DNA from: Neoscytalidium dimidiatum
Taxonomy: Eukaryota; Ascomycota; Dothideomycetes; Botryosphaeriales; Botryosphaeriaceae
Assembly (NCBI GenBank): GCA_037367355.1
Contig: CM074705.1
Coordinates: 186,001-250,000, forward strand
Length of the DNA: 64,000 nt
Reading direction: 5' to 3'
Shown here: piece by piece, positions 52,798-64,000 of the stretch
Layout of the letters: every line of letters begins with the position of its first letter
Numbering within the stretch: the stretch's first letter is position 1
Program-made: the position numbers and the translations under genes
Notes under the pieces: generated by a model
Database searches by the model: none
What the model was told of the DNA's origin: nothing
What the model saw: the letters and a program-made list of their open reading frames with translations, nothing else

Positions 52798-55140
52798 TGG
52801 AATTAAAAGATTACTATTAGGAAGTAACGAGTGTAGAATACTTTTCGAATCTTCACACACTGGGCAGTTGGCAGAAGAGCGAAGGCTAAAAGAAGAAGAA
52901 GACCGACAGGGGAGGGGAGAGGAGTCTTATAAGAAGGCTGGAAGAGGGGAGGGATTCAGCAAAGCGGGTTAAGCTGGTGCAGGTACCTGCATGCTGGCTT
53001 GTCCATGGCTGGCAGTGGGCTGACGTACTGTTCCGGGGAGCCGCAGGTACGGGATGGGCGAGCGTGGCCAGACTGGATCATGTGGCTTGGGCGCCGGTCT
53101 GCAATGGGCATGCAAGGCGGAGGGAAAAGGCCTAGAGTCGGCGGGATGTGCTATGATTAGCAGCGGAGAGAGCAGGGTTGGCGGGCTGTCATTTGCGGAG
53201 GAGCAGGCCCGGGGGGTGGCCACGCCGCATACAGGCACCACCGCCCCGCAAATGCAACCAGTCGTGGGCGGGCGGCACGGCGGCATTGCTAGCGGCGGTG
53301 CCTGGCGATGAAAAAGGTCGTCATAGTCTTGTCTAGCCGCTCGTCTACAGCCCGTATTCGCCGGCACACACGGAAATGTTGTCGATGTGGTCTGCCAACG
53401 CATCATGGCGGCACGGCGATGTCATGCGATGCCCACTGGCGGTGGAAGAGCAGAGCGGTGGCGGGCATCTCGCTCGTGTCCGGGGCAGAGCATGTGAACA
53501 AGCAGGCGGACAAGCAGGCAGGCAGGCAGGCAAGCAAACACGAGTAGGAAGCAGAATCAATATCTTGGGGCGGGACTGGAAGAGGAAAAGGGGCGGGCGA
53601 ATGAAGCGGGTGTGGTGACTGAGGCTGGCCGGACATGCCGGGGCGTGGCTGGTTCAGGCTGAGGGATCAACTGTTTGTCCGCTGCATCTGCCCGCCGCCC
53701 TCCTGTCACTGGACGGAAAAGTCCAGAATCCTTGTTCGTATTCTCCTGCTTCCCGGCGGCTTCGCTTGGGCGTCGCTCCGGTGCTTGCCGCTGGGCAAAC
53801 CGCGCATGTCGATCGAGATCGCGAGGGGAGCGTGACGTTTGGACGTGAAGCCGGTTGTCAAGCCTTTACGTATCTCCATCAGACGGACCGTTGCTGTGTC
53901 GCTACAGAATTTTCAACCAGACGCGCCTTCGTCCATGAGCCTTCTCAGTTGCCCTTTTAAGGTACGCTTACACGGCACCATATCAGGACCGACCGAACCC
54001 ATTGGCGTGACTGCGGCCGGCCTCGGCTCTTCCCTTCAAGCCCTTCAAGCGCTCCGGCCGCACCAATGACTCCTCAGCTCGGCGTGCTCCCCGAAAACAC
54101 AACATTAACGGACGCTTGACTTGCATCTGAACAGCGTTTTTCCCCAACCAAACAGACCGAACACCGCATCTGCAGAGTGACCATCGGTGATCAGCCCGCA
54201 TCTGCACGCAAGCCAAAGTGAAAATCCCCCGCAGCGAGACGATCGACGACCGTGGAAGACCGCATGCGCATGAATGCGGAATCTCCGTTTGTCTTACTGC
54301 ACAGCCTCTTATGCTTCTCAACGCGTCAAGGTTGCCGCCGCCGCCACCAGGGGCGCCACGAGCCGTGCCCAGCACTTCACTCGCTCCTCGACTTATAAGC
54401 TTTTCTCTTAATCTCCACCTCCATCGTTGCACGCGCGGCCGGAAAGCCACAACCCTATTGCCCTATTGTTTGTGATTTGACTCAGCTTCCATGTGTGCCC
54501 CTGGTGAATGAGTCGGGAGGGCGGCCTGGGTTATCATGTCGACTGGTTGGCTACAGCTAATGCGATTGGCCCCGGTGTTCGACAGGAAATGAAGACAGGT
54601 GGACGGTTCTAGAATCGAGCGATTGGAAGGACTGAGTTGGTCGTTGATGCATACAAAGTAGTATCGCAGCCGACCACTACCATGCAGTTGTCCTCTGTGC
54701 AACAATTCTACTTGAATTGATCATGTTATTGGAATTCGGTCGAGATAGCCTGCTCCAAGAACCAGTGGTCTTCGAGCTAGCGGTCGGACCCCAATGCACT
54801 TTTGTTTAAAAGAGGTTTGGAGACCGCAGAGTCCGAGATCGCACTCCATGGTATCCTACAATTTACCTTTCCATACAGAGCTGAATACGAGCGAGTCGCT
54901 CTTCTGTAAAAACTACGACGATGTGAACTCGACTCTGAATTGAGTAGGATTGCGCTCTCAAAACGCCTCGATGAGTACACCGCAAAATATAAAAACCACA
55001 CACAATAAAAGCCCAGGTTTCTGGTCGTATATCGGCATACATCTCGTCTCTCCCCCACTCTGCAATGCAAGATGGTGCTATCACAGTCAACTGCCGGATG
55101 CTTTTCTCCTGACATACCAATGCTCTTTTTTGCGAGGCGT
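52798..55140. other. Long intergenic region, nothing recognisable
   Basis: 2.3 kb between the GH17 start and the COX10 stop, both minus strand. It contains the GH17 TATA box, a run of GCAG/GCAA units at ~53505-53535, and AT-rich sequence at 54470-55070. Small frames have no motifs. Confidence 0.5.
52925..52930 (-). promoter_or_regulatory. TATA box of the GH17-But2 gene
   Basis: TATAAG on the minus strand, 128 bp upstream of the ATG at 52797. Confidence 0.5.
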
Positions 55141-56751
55141 TTACCTCGCAACAGCCGGCGCAACCTGCTTCGCTGCCGGCTTCGACAGGACCTCCTTGTC
55201 CTCTTCCTCATCCTCGTCCTCCCAGTACTCCTCGTCCTCCTCATCCGCCACCGGCTCCCCCATCACCGACCTCCACACCCTCTGCCACAACCCCTTCTTA
55301 TGCACCATCGCCAGCACCAGCACGATCGGCAAATGCCACACGCTCGCCCAAAACAAGCCCCTCGCGCTGCCCTTCGCGCCCTCCAACCACCAGAACCTCG
55401 CGGCCTCGTACGTCATCCAGCCGTTGACGGCCGAGCTCGTGGCGACGAAGCCCCAATCCGTGACGCCCACGGCGGCCAGGCCGACGCAGACCGGGAACAT
55501 CAGCAGCGAGTAGCGCAGCGCGACCCTGGCGTTCCGGCGCGGGTTCGTCCACGCGAGCATGCGGTAGCCGGCGTGCCTGTACTCGTCGCGGATCGTCCAG
55601 CTCAGGGCGTTGAAGTGCGGGAACTGCCACGCGAACAGCAGCGCGCCGAGCAGCCAGCCGCCCGCGCTGCCCTCGCCGAACAGCAGGTCGCGCCAGCCGC
55701 CGCCGCCGGTCGCGCACTGGCCCGCCGCCGCGGTCCAGCCCATGAGCGGCGGGATGCCGCCGACCACGGCGCCGACCCACGTGTTGAGGACGGAGACGCG
55801 CTTGAGCGGCGTGTAGACGCCCGCGTAGAGCGCGATGTTGAGGGCGCCGAGGAAGGCGACGGTCGGGTTGACGCCGTAGTAGAGCGAGGCGGTGCCGGCC
55901 GCGCCGGTGAGCAGCGCGAAGACGAGCGCGGCGCGCTTCGAGAGCAGGCCGCGCACGAGTGGGCGGTTGCGCGTGCGCGACATCTTGGCGTCGTGGGCGG
56001 GCTCGAAGAGCATGTTGAAGGCGTTGGCCGAGGCCGAGGCCAGCGCCGTGCCGGTGGTCAGGAAGAGGAGGGTGAGGGTCGAGAGGGAGGGCGTGGATGT
56101 GACGGAGGGCGCGAGGAGCGCGGGGACCGGGTAGATGGCGTAGGGGACTGTGGCGGTCAGGACGATGAGGAAGGTCAGGCGCGGTTTGGTGAGGGCCAGG
56201 TAGGTGAGGAGGCGGCGGCGGAGGGATTGGGTCGGGAGGGCTTGCGCGCTCGTGGAGAGCGTGGCAGAGGCGTCGGGGCGGATTTCGGTGTCGGACGGGT
56301 GGTGTTGGGCGGTCTTCTTGGCTGCCTCTTCTCGTAGACGCTTCCTTCGGCGGTGGGGAAGCTCATTGGCCAGCTCTGTGCCTGCTGTGGCGCCATTGTC
56401 TACCACCTGAGCGATCTTAGGTTGTTCGTGCAGTGTTGATGGCGCGGGGCCTGCGTCTTCTTCCGTGTTGCGGCCGGGAACGGCATTGCTCCATACACCT
56501 CGGCGTGCGCCCGATAGCACATCGTCCAGAACTGCATTGGCCCAAAAGTATTCCTTCTTGAACGCGGTGCGGGGGTTGCGGGGTGCGATGGCGGCGTCCT
56601 TCACAGCTTTGGAGGTGGAGAGGCCGCGGCGTGGTGCCAACGCCGTCGTGGCCGACGTAGCAGGTCGGGAGAGCCTGCGCAGGCAGCGCAAACAGAGAGG
56701 AGCGGCATCCTGCAGAGGTGCGGGCCGTAGCAGGGGAGGTCGGAGAATCAT
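55141..56751 (-). CDS. COX10: Protoheme IX farnesyltransferase, mitochondrial
   Basis: An intronless frame of 536 aa from the ATG at 56751. I prefer this start because it gives a typical presequence (MILRPPLLRPAPLQDAAPLC...RRGLSTSKAV). The frame is open to an ATG at 56820, which would add 23 residues. The UbiA prenyltransferase core starts YLALTKPRLTFLIVLTATVP. It carries the Asn/Asp-rich site NAFNMLFEPAHDAKMSRTRN, the GVYTPLKRVSVLNTWVGAVV segment and GGIPPLMGWTAA. There are seven to nine membrane spans. The enzyme farnesylates heme b to heme O, needed for cytochrome oxidase assembly in the inner membrane. The long insert before the core and the acidic C-terminal tail (DEEDEEYWEDEDEEED) are typical fungal extensions. 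The 421-codon antisense frame is a shadow. Confidence 0.95.
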   Translation of the reverse strand: MILRPPLLRPAPLQDAAPLCLRCLRRLSRPATSATTALAPRRGLSTSKAVKDAAIAPRNPRTAFKKEYFWANAVLDDVLSGARRGVWSNAVPGRNTEEDAGPAPSTLHEQPKIAQVVDNGATAGTELANELPHRRRKRLREEAAKKTAQHHPSDTEIRPDASATLSTSAQALPTQSLRRRLLTYLALTKPRLTFLIVLTATVPYAIYPVPALLAPSVTSTPSLSTLTLLFLTTGTALASASANAFNMLFEPAHDAKMSRTRNRPLVRGLLSKRAALVFALLTGAAGTASLYYGVNPTVAFLGALNIALYAGVYTPLKRVSVLNTWVGAVVGGIPPLMGWTAAAGQCATGGGGWRDLLFGEGSAGGWLLGALLFAWQFPHFNALSWTIRDEYRHAGYRMLAWTNPRRNARVALRYSLLMFPVCVGLAAVGVTDWGFVATSSAVNGWMTYEAARFWWLEGAKGSARGLFWASVWHLPIVLVLAMVHKKGLWQRVWRSVMGEPVADEEDEEYWEDEDEEEDKEVLSKPAAKQVAPAVAR

Positions 56752-57245
56752 GTCTTGCGACTGGTCATGGTTGCGAGGGCGGAGAGAGGTCGATAGTGGA
56801 GGATGCGTCCGAGCATCCAATTTTCGGCGTGCCGCAGAGCCGCAGGCAAGCTTCCATCCAGCCGCACATGACTCGTGCTGGGGTTAGATATCAGCGTCAT
56901 CACATTGGCCCACCACTGGCGAGTGCAGCTCTTGACCACCATCGATCCTTCCAATCAACAGTACATCGGCATCTCTTATCGCTTTCTGGATCAGGAAGAT
57001 GCGCCGCAGGCACTCATGGATTTACCGAATACGGCAGTTTGATTTACTCAAGTCGTCCGCCACGCAGCAGCGGATATATGAGGGTACTTTACCAGAATTG
57101 CAGTGGACATTGCCTGAATGCCCATGTCATGTGTCTGTTCCTGTATGACGCAGACTCGAATGATCACCTATATTCCCCATGTATTTCTTCCGCGCGTGCT
57201 GCTTGAAGGAAAAAGATACCACCCGATATGCACGCTGGTCTACAT
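56752..57245. other. Intergenic: COX10 5' flank and aminotransferase 3' flank
   Basis: About 490 bp. It includes the 23 codons between the two possible COX10 starts. No other gene seen. Confidence 0.5.
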
Positions 57246-58831
57246 CTATAGATACGGTTCACTAGCCCTCTGAATCGCCTCCTTCAGTAACTTCACTACC
57301 TTTACCACCTCCTCCTCGGTAATGATGTAGGGTGGAGCAATCATGACATGTTCCACATCGATGGCTCCGGTCTTGCCCAAATTCCCTAAGATGTTGAGCC
57401 CCAAGTTCGCCGCCGCAGCGACCACTTTGTTGGAGAAGTTGTCGCTCAGTGGGAAAGGCTTCTTCTCCCTCTTGTCCAGCACAAACTCCGCTGCCCAGTA
57501 GAGGCCGCGCCCTCGGACATCACCGACCAGAGGAAGCGGCAGAATCTCTTTTTCCATCTGTTCTCCGAGGACAGCACCCATGTTCTTGCAGTTCTCAATC
57601 AAATGTTCCTGCTCTATGATCTTTTGTACTTCGATTGCCGCCGCGCATGCTGTCGGATGTGCCTGCAGTCATGGCGTTTAAGAATCAAATCGAATCGAAG
57701 CACCATCCACGCTTTGAGCACTGTCGACTTACCTGAAATGTGTGCCCGTGTGACAGTGCTCCTGTGCCAACCGCCAGGGCGTCAAACACCTTCTCATGAA
57801 CGAGGACTGCCGACAACGGAACAAATCCCCCGCCAAGAGTTTTCCCAATTGTCTGCAAATCTGGGCCACGGAATCCTTCTTCCTGCTGCCAGGCATGCAT
57901 TGTGCCAGTTTTACCCATGCCGCAGATGATCTAGGGAGAACTCAACATTGGTGATCAAAGGCGAGAAAGTTCATTAACTCACTTCGTCCAGAACCAGCAG
58001 GGCCCCATACTTATCGCATAGCTCCCGCACTGCTTTGAAGTAACCAGGCAGCGCGGGGAGACAACCGAGTGTGGTTCCGCTAATGGTCTCGGCGAAGAAT
58101 GCAGACACCGTGTCTGGGCCGAGCCGCTGAAACTCTTGGTCAAGCTGTTTGACCAGCCCTGCAAGGTATTCTTCATCGGTCTGACCTTCCGGCTTCGCGC
58201 GATAGGCGTAGCAAGGGTCCACGAAAGAGACATTGTTGCTCATCCAATCAGAATACATGGCACGCCTAGACTCGTGACCGGAGACACAAAGCGCCCCGAT
58301 AGTGTTCCCATGATAGGACTGGGCGCGGCTGATGACATTGCGGCGCTGATGCTCCCCCTTCTCCTTCCAGTACTGCGTGGCCAGCTTGATTGCCGCATCG
58401 GTCGCTTCACTACCAGAGTTGAAGAACATGGCCCTGGACAGACCGCCGGGCTTGTCCTTGAGAAGCATAGCAGCCAGTTCTTCAGCCGGGTCGGACGTGT
58501 AACCTATGCTGTAGACATAGCCAATCTTGTTGATCTGGTCAGCAACGGCTTTCGCTACCTCGGGGCGATGGTGGCCCAGGCACGACACAGCCGGACCGCT
58601 GGACGCGTCGATCAGCGTCTTGCCATTCGACAAGGTGAAAGAGATGCCAGAGCCGGAGACAATGGCCAGCGGCTCCGACCTGAGGGCTCGGTGCATGACA
58701 TGGCTTTTGGCGACGAAATCATTAACTGCTGAGCTGACACTGGTGCGATGCTGCGGGCGAGTGAGACGTGTGACAACAGGCCGTGAGCAGGCAATGCGGC
58801 AACGAGAGAAAGTACGGGACAGAGAGTTCAT
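57246..58831 (-). CDS. Class III (PLP) aminotransferase, probably mitochondrial
   Basis: Exons 58831-57983, 57930-57733 and 57662-57246 give 487 aa; all junctions are phase 0. The N-terminus (MNSLSRTFSRCRIACSRPVV) is Arg/Ser-rich, like a mitochondrial presequence. Class III motifs are in order: SSGPAVSCLGHHRPEVAKAV, FFNSGSEATDAAIKLA (cofactor phosphate), SYHGNTIGAL and LLVLDEIICGMGKTG (Asp binding the pyridine N). The PLP lysine is Lys313 in TIGKTLGGGFVPLSAV. C-terminal HPTACAAAIE and VRGRGLYWAAEF follow. The family includes omega-amino-acid and GABA-type transaminases and beta-alanine:pyruvate enzymes; the layout fits the omega-aminotransferase group. The amine donor is not deducible. A TATA box lies 71 bp upstream. 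Confidence 0.92.
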
Positions 58832-59516
58832 GGTGACGAAATGGGACTGGGACTCAGGAGAAGGTTATCATTGGATGCAGGTGGCAGCTTATGTTTGCAG
58901 TCTTATAGAGGGGCCTGGCGCGCGGGGTGCTTGATCGCAGATGCCCGCGGCGAGCGATGACGCAGGCAGGGCACTGCGGACGCATTGCTGTGCACGTATG
59001 CGGTGCAATGTGGATGGGGGTGAGGTTGGCCGCGGGCGGGGAAGCAGAGCTTATCGAGGACTGACGGTGTGGCTGCGAGGAGCGAGACGCGAGGCGAGCC
59101 GAGTAACAGCGGGAGCGGGCGTGGCAGAGAGCAGAGTGAGGGCGCGCGCGTCGCAGACTAGCGGGCCACGGGTGACGGGACTCGGATTGCGGATCCGTGG
59201 AGAGAAGAGGCAGAGATAGGGGCGGCGATAGGCTGACTAGCCGAATAGAGCCGAATCAAAGTCACGTGCCTCTCCCGGGCTGATGGCTCAAGTCGAAGCT
59301 TTCCGCGAAGCTGCGGCCTCTGCTCAAACCTCCCTCCCGCCCTTGACGCCCTCTGTCTTCACCCAGTTCCGCTGGCGACGTCCACCCGCTCTCCCCACTT
59401 AACTTTGCTGCCCGCAAATCTCCCATTAGTGCTCCGGGCCGCCTGCGGACCCCCACACCTTCTGTGCCAATCCCGCCAAACCCCGCCCTGGACGCCTGCT
59501 GCACTATGTGACAACC
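58832..59516. other. Divergent intergenic region (aminotransferase / Zn2Cys6 factor)
   Basis: 685 bp between divergent starts. A TATA box serves the aminotransferase. GC-rich sequence follows to ~59260, then pyrimidine-rich leader before 59517. A regulator next to an enzyme is a common fungal arrangement, but no target link is shown. Confidence 0.5.
58902..58907 (-). promoter_or_regulatory. TATA box of the aminotransferase gene
   Basis: TATAAG on the minus strand, 71 bp upstream of the ATG at 58831. Confidence 0.5.
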
Positions 59517-61465
59517 ATGGCCGACCCAGCTCCCCAGACAGATCAGTCCGACTCCCAAACCACCAAACGCCGCATCAGGAAGAGGACTGGAACCACCAGA
59601 GAGCGCACCGGTTGCGTCACATGCCGTCGTCGGTACGTGCTCCGCTTTAGTCATCACCACCTGGCTTTGGCCCAGCTCTGCCGTCGCAATTCTATCATGT
59701 TCTAACATGAGCCTTGTAGCAAGAAGAAGTGCACCAATGAATATGTAAGTCCAACCCTGTCCATTCAATCGGCTCCTTGCTGCCCGAGACCAAAGCCGGC
59801 ATTTTGTCTCCACAACCCACAACGCTTGACGGATCATGCTTCAAATGCTAACATTTGCCACTAGCCTGTCTGTGACCACTGCAGGCGGCTGAACTTTGAG
59901 TGCATCCGCGAAGAACCACGACCAGCTGTCGTGGGTAAATCTACGCCCGGAGATGTCTCCGCAAACGGGAGCTCCCCCGACCCGAGCACTACACTGCTCG
60001 CCACTTCATCGTCAACCGTTCTCACCGTCCCGTCCTCCAATTGGACCTCTCCGGTGCTCTCCTTGGACCCCATAGCGAGCTGGCCAGGTACTGCCGGTGA
60101 TGGCTCGGCTGCTGCCAGCCGGAGACTTTTGCTTAGGTACTATCTTCAGACGCTCTCTACCCTTCTGACTAGCACGCTTGAAAATAACTGCTTTGCGTCT
60201 GGTGAGTCCACGCCTTGATCTCTCGCCGTGGTTGCGCTGATTATCCAGTCTTCCTCCCTATGGCTACCGAGTCTCCAATGCTGCTCAATGCTATCATCGC
60301 TCATTCATCTTCTCACTTGTCACTTCGAGACAAGTCTTATGAAGTCCTAGCATTGCAAAGCCGTAGCAATGCTTTAAGCTCGCTTGCAGCTTCTCTTGCT
60401 TCTACAGATCGTGACCCAGAGCTCGACCTTTCCTGTTGCCTTGTTTTGTGCTCCATGGAATCCATCCTCGGCGACACCAGCAAATGGTACAACCACCTTG
60501 TCGGAGCATCCCAGATTATACGAGCCACCTCTGGAACCATGTACAACGACGGACAGTTGAGTGCCGAGCAGCTGGGAGGCTTCTTCAACACGTTCGAGGG
60601 CCAGTGGTTGAAGCGGAATTTCGCCTACCACGATGTCCTGCACACCGTGACCATGAACACGCGACCCTTGATCTCGGGCTATTACTGGCAATCAGAGGAT
60701 GAGAGCGTCGCGGATTCGTATTTCGGCCTGGCATCCAGGATAATCTATCTGATCTCCGAAATCAGCGTTCTCAATGCTGATATGACAGAGGCTGCTGCAG
60801 TCTTCGCCTCCGAAGCCTCAAAGTCGCCTTCCCCATCATCATCCACAACAGCAACATCACCAACCGTCATTGGAGAGGACGAAGCCAGGATTCTGGATGA
60901 TCCAGAAATCCAGCATGTTCCCAGGAACGATATTCCTAAGCCAGAAACCAATGGGCAATCGCAGACTCGATCGGATTTCTCAAGCCGGGCGCAACGACTT
61001 GAAACAGAACTCCAGGAATGGACTCCGCCGGAGTGCCAGGATATCCACCTTAAAGCCATGGCCGAGACGTACCGCAGCGCTGCACTGATTCACCTGTACC
61101 GCGTTCTGCGTCGCCATCTTCCGGACCTTACGCCTGCCTTAGACCGCAAGATGGCCACGCCAGTCAAGAGCATTGTTGAAGCCGTGGAAAAGATGCCGGT
61201 CAGGTGTTTGCCCGAGACGACGCTACTATTTCCTCTGTTTATGGCTGGAGGCGAAACCGACAAAGCAGACCAAATACGTATCATCCGCCAGCGAATGCTG
61301 GATATTGTCAATTATCGACACTTCCACAATGTGGAGGTGGCATTAACCGTTCTTGATGAGCTATGGAGATTACGAGCCGGCAATACCACTCCCGGAAACG
61401 GCCAGAAACGAGTTGACTGGATTGACGTTCTCGCTCGCCGGCGGTGGCGATTAGCTTTGACTTGA
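59517..61465 (+). CDS. Zn2Cys6 fungal transcription factor
   Basis: Four exons give 564 aa: 59517-59632, 59721-59745, 59865-60201 and 60249-61465. The DNA-binding motif is split over the first three exons and reads GCVTCRRR-KKKCTNEY-PVCDHCRRLNFEC, a complete six-Cys binuclear cluster at ~33-60. A 25-nt micro-exon (59721-59745) encodes its middle. The preceding KRRIRKRTGTTRERT is basic. The rest resembles the helical 'fungal-specific TF domain 2' group (FLPMATESPMLLNAIIAHSS; LVGASQIIRATSG; KRNFAYHDVL; YFGLASRIIYLISEISVL). The C-terminus RVDWIDVLARRRWRLALT ends the frame. It acts in the nucleus, and targets are unknown. The divergent aminotransferase gene is a candidate target only by position. 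Confidence 0.9.
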
Positions 61466-62922
61466 ATCATTGCTTCAAGGTCTTTTGGAAAAAGTGATGC
61501 AATAAAAGCATTGCCATGGGAGCTGAAGAATCCATTCAGGTATAAGTATTCTGCTAATGTTCGCATAGTCAGACCTGGATGGTTTGTTCTGCTCGCTGCG
61601 CGCAATGTTTGTCTCAGCTTCCTGCGGCAATGCTATCAAGAATGACCGCGTAACTCAGTTCCATGCGTTTCGCACAGACTTGCATTGATGGGCGTTTTAG
61701 CAGAGCAGAAGGGTTTCATTGACTTCAGGAGTCGTTTAGGATTGGATTTGGGGTGATACCGTGCTCTGAACTGAGCACCACGGAGGACCCTTCGGCGTAC
61801 AATTGGCTGTTCCTTTCCTTCCCGTCATTATAGTTCGAGACTCGAGGTGGTCTGACGTTTACCGAAGAATTCCGAAATTCGGACAGCTTATTTTGCTGTT
61901 TTCCCCCTTCGACCGCGATGGCGCATGAGTCGAAGTCACCTTGTTTAGCAGAGTGGGTATGCTGACTGACACGACTATCAGTGGCGGGCCGGATGACTGC
62001 CTTTGAAGTGGATTGGCGGCCTGCCCTCGGGCTGTGCGCAGCATATCAGACGCAAACTGGTCCTTATCAAGCAAGCATTGATAGCGGGCGACGATCCCAC
62101 TCTTGGCTACTCCCGAGAGCTTGCTGAAACGACACTTCCCACTCTATCCCAGCACGACAAGCTCTGGAAACAGCTGAGCGTTGTCAAGATTGCTTAGTCG
62201 CGCTTGAGTCACTTAGACTGACGATTTATTGCCACTCAGCATGCCGACTACAGGATGGCTCTCATGGCGTCTTCTCGACTTTCAACATCTCCGCTTCTCC
62301 AGGTTCCACAATAACGTCGTTCTGTGATGGTCTTTTTATCCGTTGCTCCACGTGCTGATCGCGTTCCTGTCCCGATAGTGCTGTTCCCTCATGCAATCAT
62401 GCCATTGTCAGGCAGGGATTCTCCTCTCCGAGGAAACTAACTCACCAGCGCATGTACCTAAGTCGCCGACCCCGTCTATCTTCGCATGTCTCTTACTCGC
62501 TTATCTCGCCACTGTTAGCAGCATATCTTAACGCTCTTGACGCTCGCCACCGCAAATGGAGATATCGATGTCCCTTTCCACGGACGTTCGCTTTAGCTCA
62601 TCCCGCCCGACTTCGTTTAGGCGTAGTAGATACCAGAAACCGGGAAGAAGGGGGGTCATCGTTCGGGTCGAGAGCCCGGCCATACCTTCTCTCTGCGCCC
62701 TGCGGGGATTTAATGGATCGACGTCTGTCCTGCACATACATGTAGTCATCGCGTGCCTGCTTGTCCGTCCCGCCACCGTTGTCAGTGATCTCTGCGTCGA
62801 CTACCCACCTCGCTTCCTTTTCGTGCCAACACCACCACCACAACTTTCCAACAACCCATCTCCGTCTTCTTCCTCCTCGGCTTCCATCCACTACTATACT
62901 GCTGTAGGAGCGCGATACAACG
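61466..62922. other. Intergenic, nothing recognisable
   Basis: TF 3' flank and the promoter of the symporter gene. The last ~200 bp are pyrimidine- and CA-rich. Small frames on both strands at 62450-62780 have no motifs. Confidence 0.5.
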
Positions 62923-64000
62923 ATGGCCGCATCCCCGCCCTTCTTCGACGCCTCCGTCGGATACGGGCTCGTGATCGGCCTCGGCGCGGCCTTCGCCATC
63001 GGCATGAGCTTCCTCTCCTGGGGCCTGTCGCGGTACCTCGCCGAGGTGCAGACGAGCGAGATGTACATGACGGCCAAGCATTCGGTGAAGACAGGTCTCG
63101 TGGCGACGGCCGTGGTGTCCTCGTGGACGATCGCTGCGACGTTGTTGAGTAGTACTACTGGTGGGTGTGCCTTTTTTTTCCCCCGTTCTCTCTCCCCTCT
63201 CACTCTTTCCTTTTTTTCCCCCCCCCCTCATATGTCTGTCATTTTTCTCGTCGCAGAATATCTGGGTTTGACGGCGTTGATTCTGGAAGAAAAATAAGAA
63301 GGATATCACAGAAGGATGGTGAAGGGTGTGGCTCTGGATTGCTTGGACTGACTTAATCGCAGATGGATACTTATACGGCGTCAGCGGTCCGTTTTGGTAC
63401 GGGGCAGGCGCGACTTTTCAGATCTTCATGTTCGCACTGGCTGGTAAGTGTTCATGAGCAAACAAAACATACAGCATACCAGTGGGTGATATGAACACCT
63501 CTAACCCAACGCCCCACATGCTTTGTATATCTGCATCAACAAACTCACAGCTCCGCAGCCATCGAACTCAAGCGCAAAGCCCCCCGCGCGCACACCTTCC
63601 TCGAAGTCGTCAAGAAACGGTACGGGCCGGCGGGCCACATCACGCTCATGTGCTACAGCTTGATCTTCCAAATCTTCACGACGGTCAACCTGCTGGTCGG
63701 CGGCAGCACGCTCTACTCATCCATGACTGGCATGAACCGCGACGCCGCGTGCTTCCTGTTTCCCATCGGCGTGCTGATCTATACGCTGTTCGGAGGTACG
63801 TTCCACTCCCCGTTCTCGTCCGCGCGGGTTACACTTCTTGTCCTTACCCGCCCCCGCGGTTCCGTGTTTCGCCCCACCCAACGCGTGCGAGCGTCGTGTG
63901 TCGCGCATACGTCTTGGTCGCAGCGGGTTCCACTTTTTAATCTTTCCTTCCGTGTGGGGTACGCCGAGAAGGCTGATGGCGGCGGTGCGCGTCCGCACTG
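62923..64000 (+). CDS. DUR3-like urea/sodium-solute symporter, 5' part (runs off the window)
   Basis: Three exons are visible: 62923-63160, 63363-63443 and 63559-63795. Introns of 202 and 115 nt interrupt the early membrane spans. The frame closes at each junction (STT-DGYLYGVSGPFWYG; FALA-AIELKRKAPRAHTF). A third donor (GTACGT at 63796) leads into an intron that continues past the edge. The start MAASPPFFDASVGYGLVIGL is typical. TM1 is followed by ALAEVQTSE-like SRYLAEVQTSEMYMTAKHSV and the helix SSWTIAATLLSSTT, which match fungal DUR3 urea transporters of the SSS family. In fungi these import urea, and some polyamines, with protons at the plasma membrane, often under nitrogen control. About 185 residues, roughly a quarter, are present. 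Confidence 0.85.

Noticed and set aside
55072..56337. 421-codon plus-strand frame opposite COX10
   Set aside because: It is Arg/Gly/Ala/Glu-rich, has no motifs and is fully antisense to a clear COX10; a GC-rich shadow.
59262..59837. 191-codon minus-strand frame over the start of the Zn2Cys6 gene
   Set aside because: Antisense to the spliced DNA-binding domain and without motifs.
1..64000. CRISPR arrays, phage or bacterial mobile elements
   Set aside because: No regularly spaced repeats or prokaryotic operon structure; spliced genes throughout show a fungal nuclear genome.

Overview
The window is nuclear DNA of a filamentous ascomycete (Pezizomycotina). Evidence: short spliceosomal introns (mostly 46-130 nt, GT..AG, CTNAC-like branch points), a HET-domain incompatibility protein, a Zn2Cys6 regulator, a GH17 glucanase of the EglC type, a fungal GH31 alpha-glucosidase, a 14-TM MFS transporter of the VBA/DHA type and an intron-bearing nuclear tRNA-Asn. 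A dothideomycete is my guess, not something the sequence proves. There is no phage, plasmid, CRISPR or bacterial signal.

Layout. 0-17.5 kb: 3' end of an unidentified gene, a NatC auxiliary-subunit-like LSM protein (-), a HET protein (+), an uncharacterised 393-aa protein (+), a small membrane protein (+), a secreted alpha-glucosidase (+), the CAF-1 WD40 subunit Cac2 (+) and an alpha/beta hydrolase with large low-complexity insertions (+). 17.5-23 kb: a gene-poor, AT-richer island holding only broken genes: a short-chain dehydrogenase with several small indels, an epoxide hydrolase that has lost its central part, and a second epoxide-hydrolase-type protein broken by a frameshift and Trp-to-stop changes. 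23.7-30.3 kb: a 1307-aa C-terminally membrane-anchored protein (-) divergent from an Rrn9-domain Pol I initiation factor with a C2H2 finger (+). 30.3-41.4 kb: a possible membrane-protein remnant, a single-pass membrane protein (-), an F-box protein (-), phosphopantetheine adenylyltransferase (-) divergent from a DCAF7/WDR68-type WD40 protein (+). 43.3-49.7 kb: an SDR (-) divergent from a zinc alcohol dehydrogenase (+), then an MFS transporter (+). 50.4 kb: tRNA-Asn(GTT) with a 26-nt intron. 51-64 kb: a GH17 beta-1,3-glucanase fused to a But2 C-terminal domain (-), COX10 (-), a class III aminotransferase (-), a Zn2Cys6 transcription factor (+) and the 5' part of a DUR3-like urea/sodium-solute symporter (+).

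Most genes are unrelated housekeeping genes. Local themes are chromatin and rDNA transcription (Cac2, Rrn9), cell wall and carbohydrate (GH31, GH17), and small-molecule redox or detoxification (SDR, ADH, decayed epoxide hydrolases). The features most worth a second look are the decaying hydrolase/SDR island and the GH17-But2 fusion. Exon boundaries were assigned by hand from splice signals, reading-frame closure and family similarity. No database search was run.
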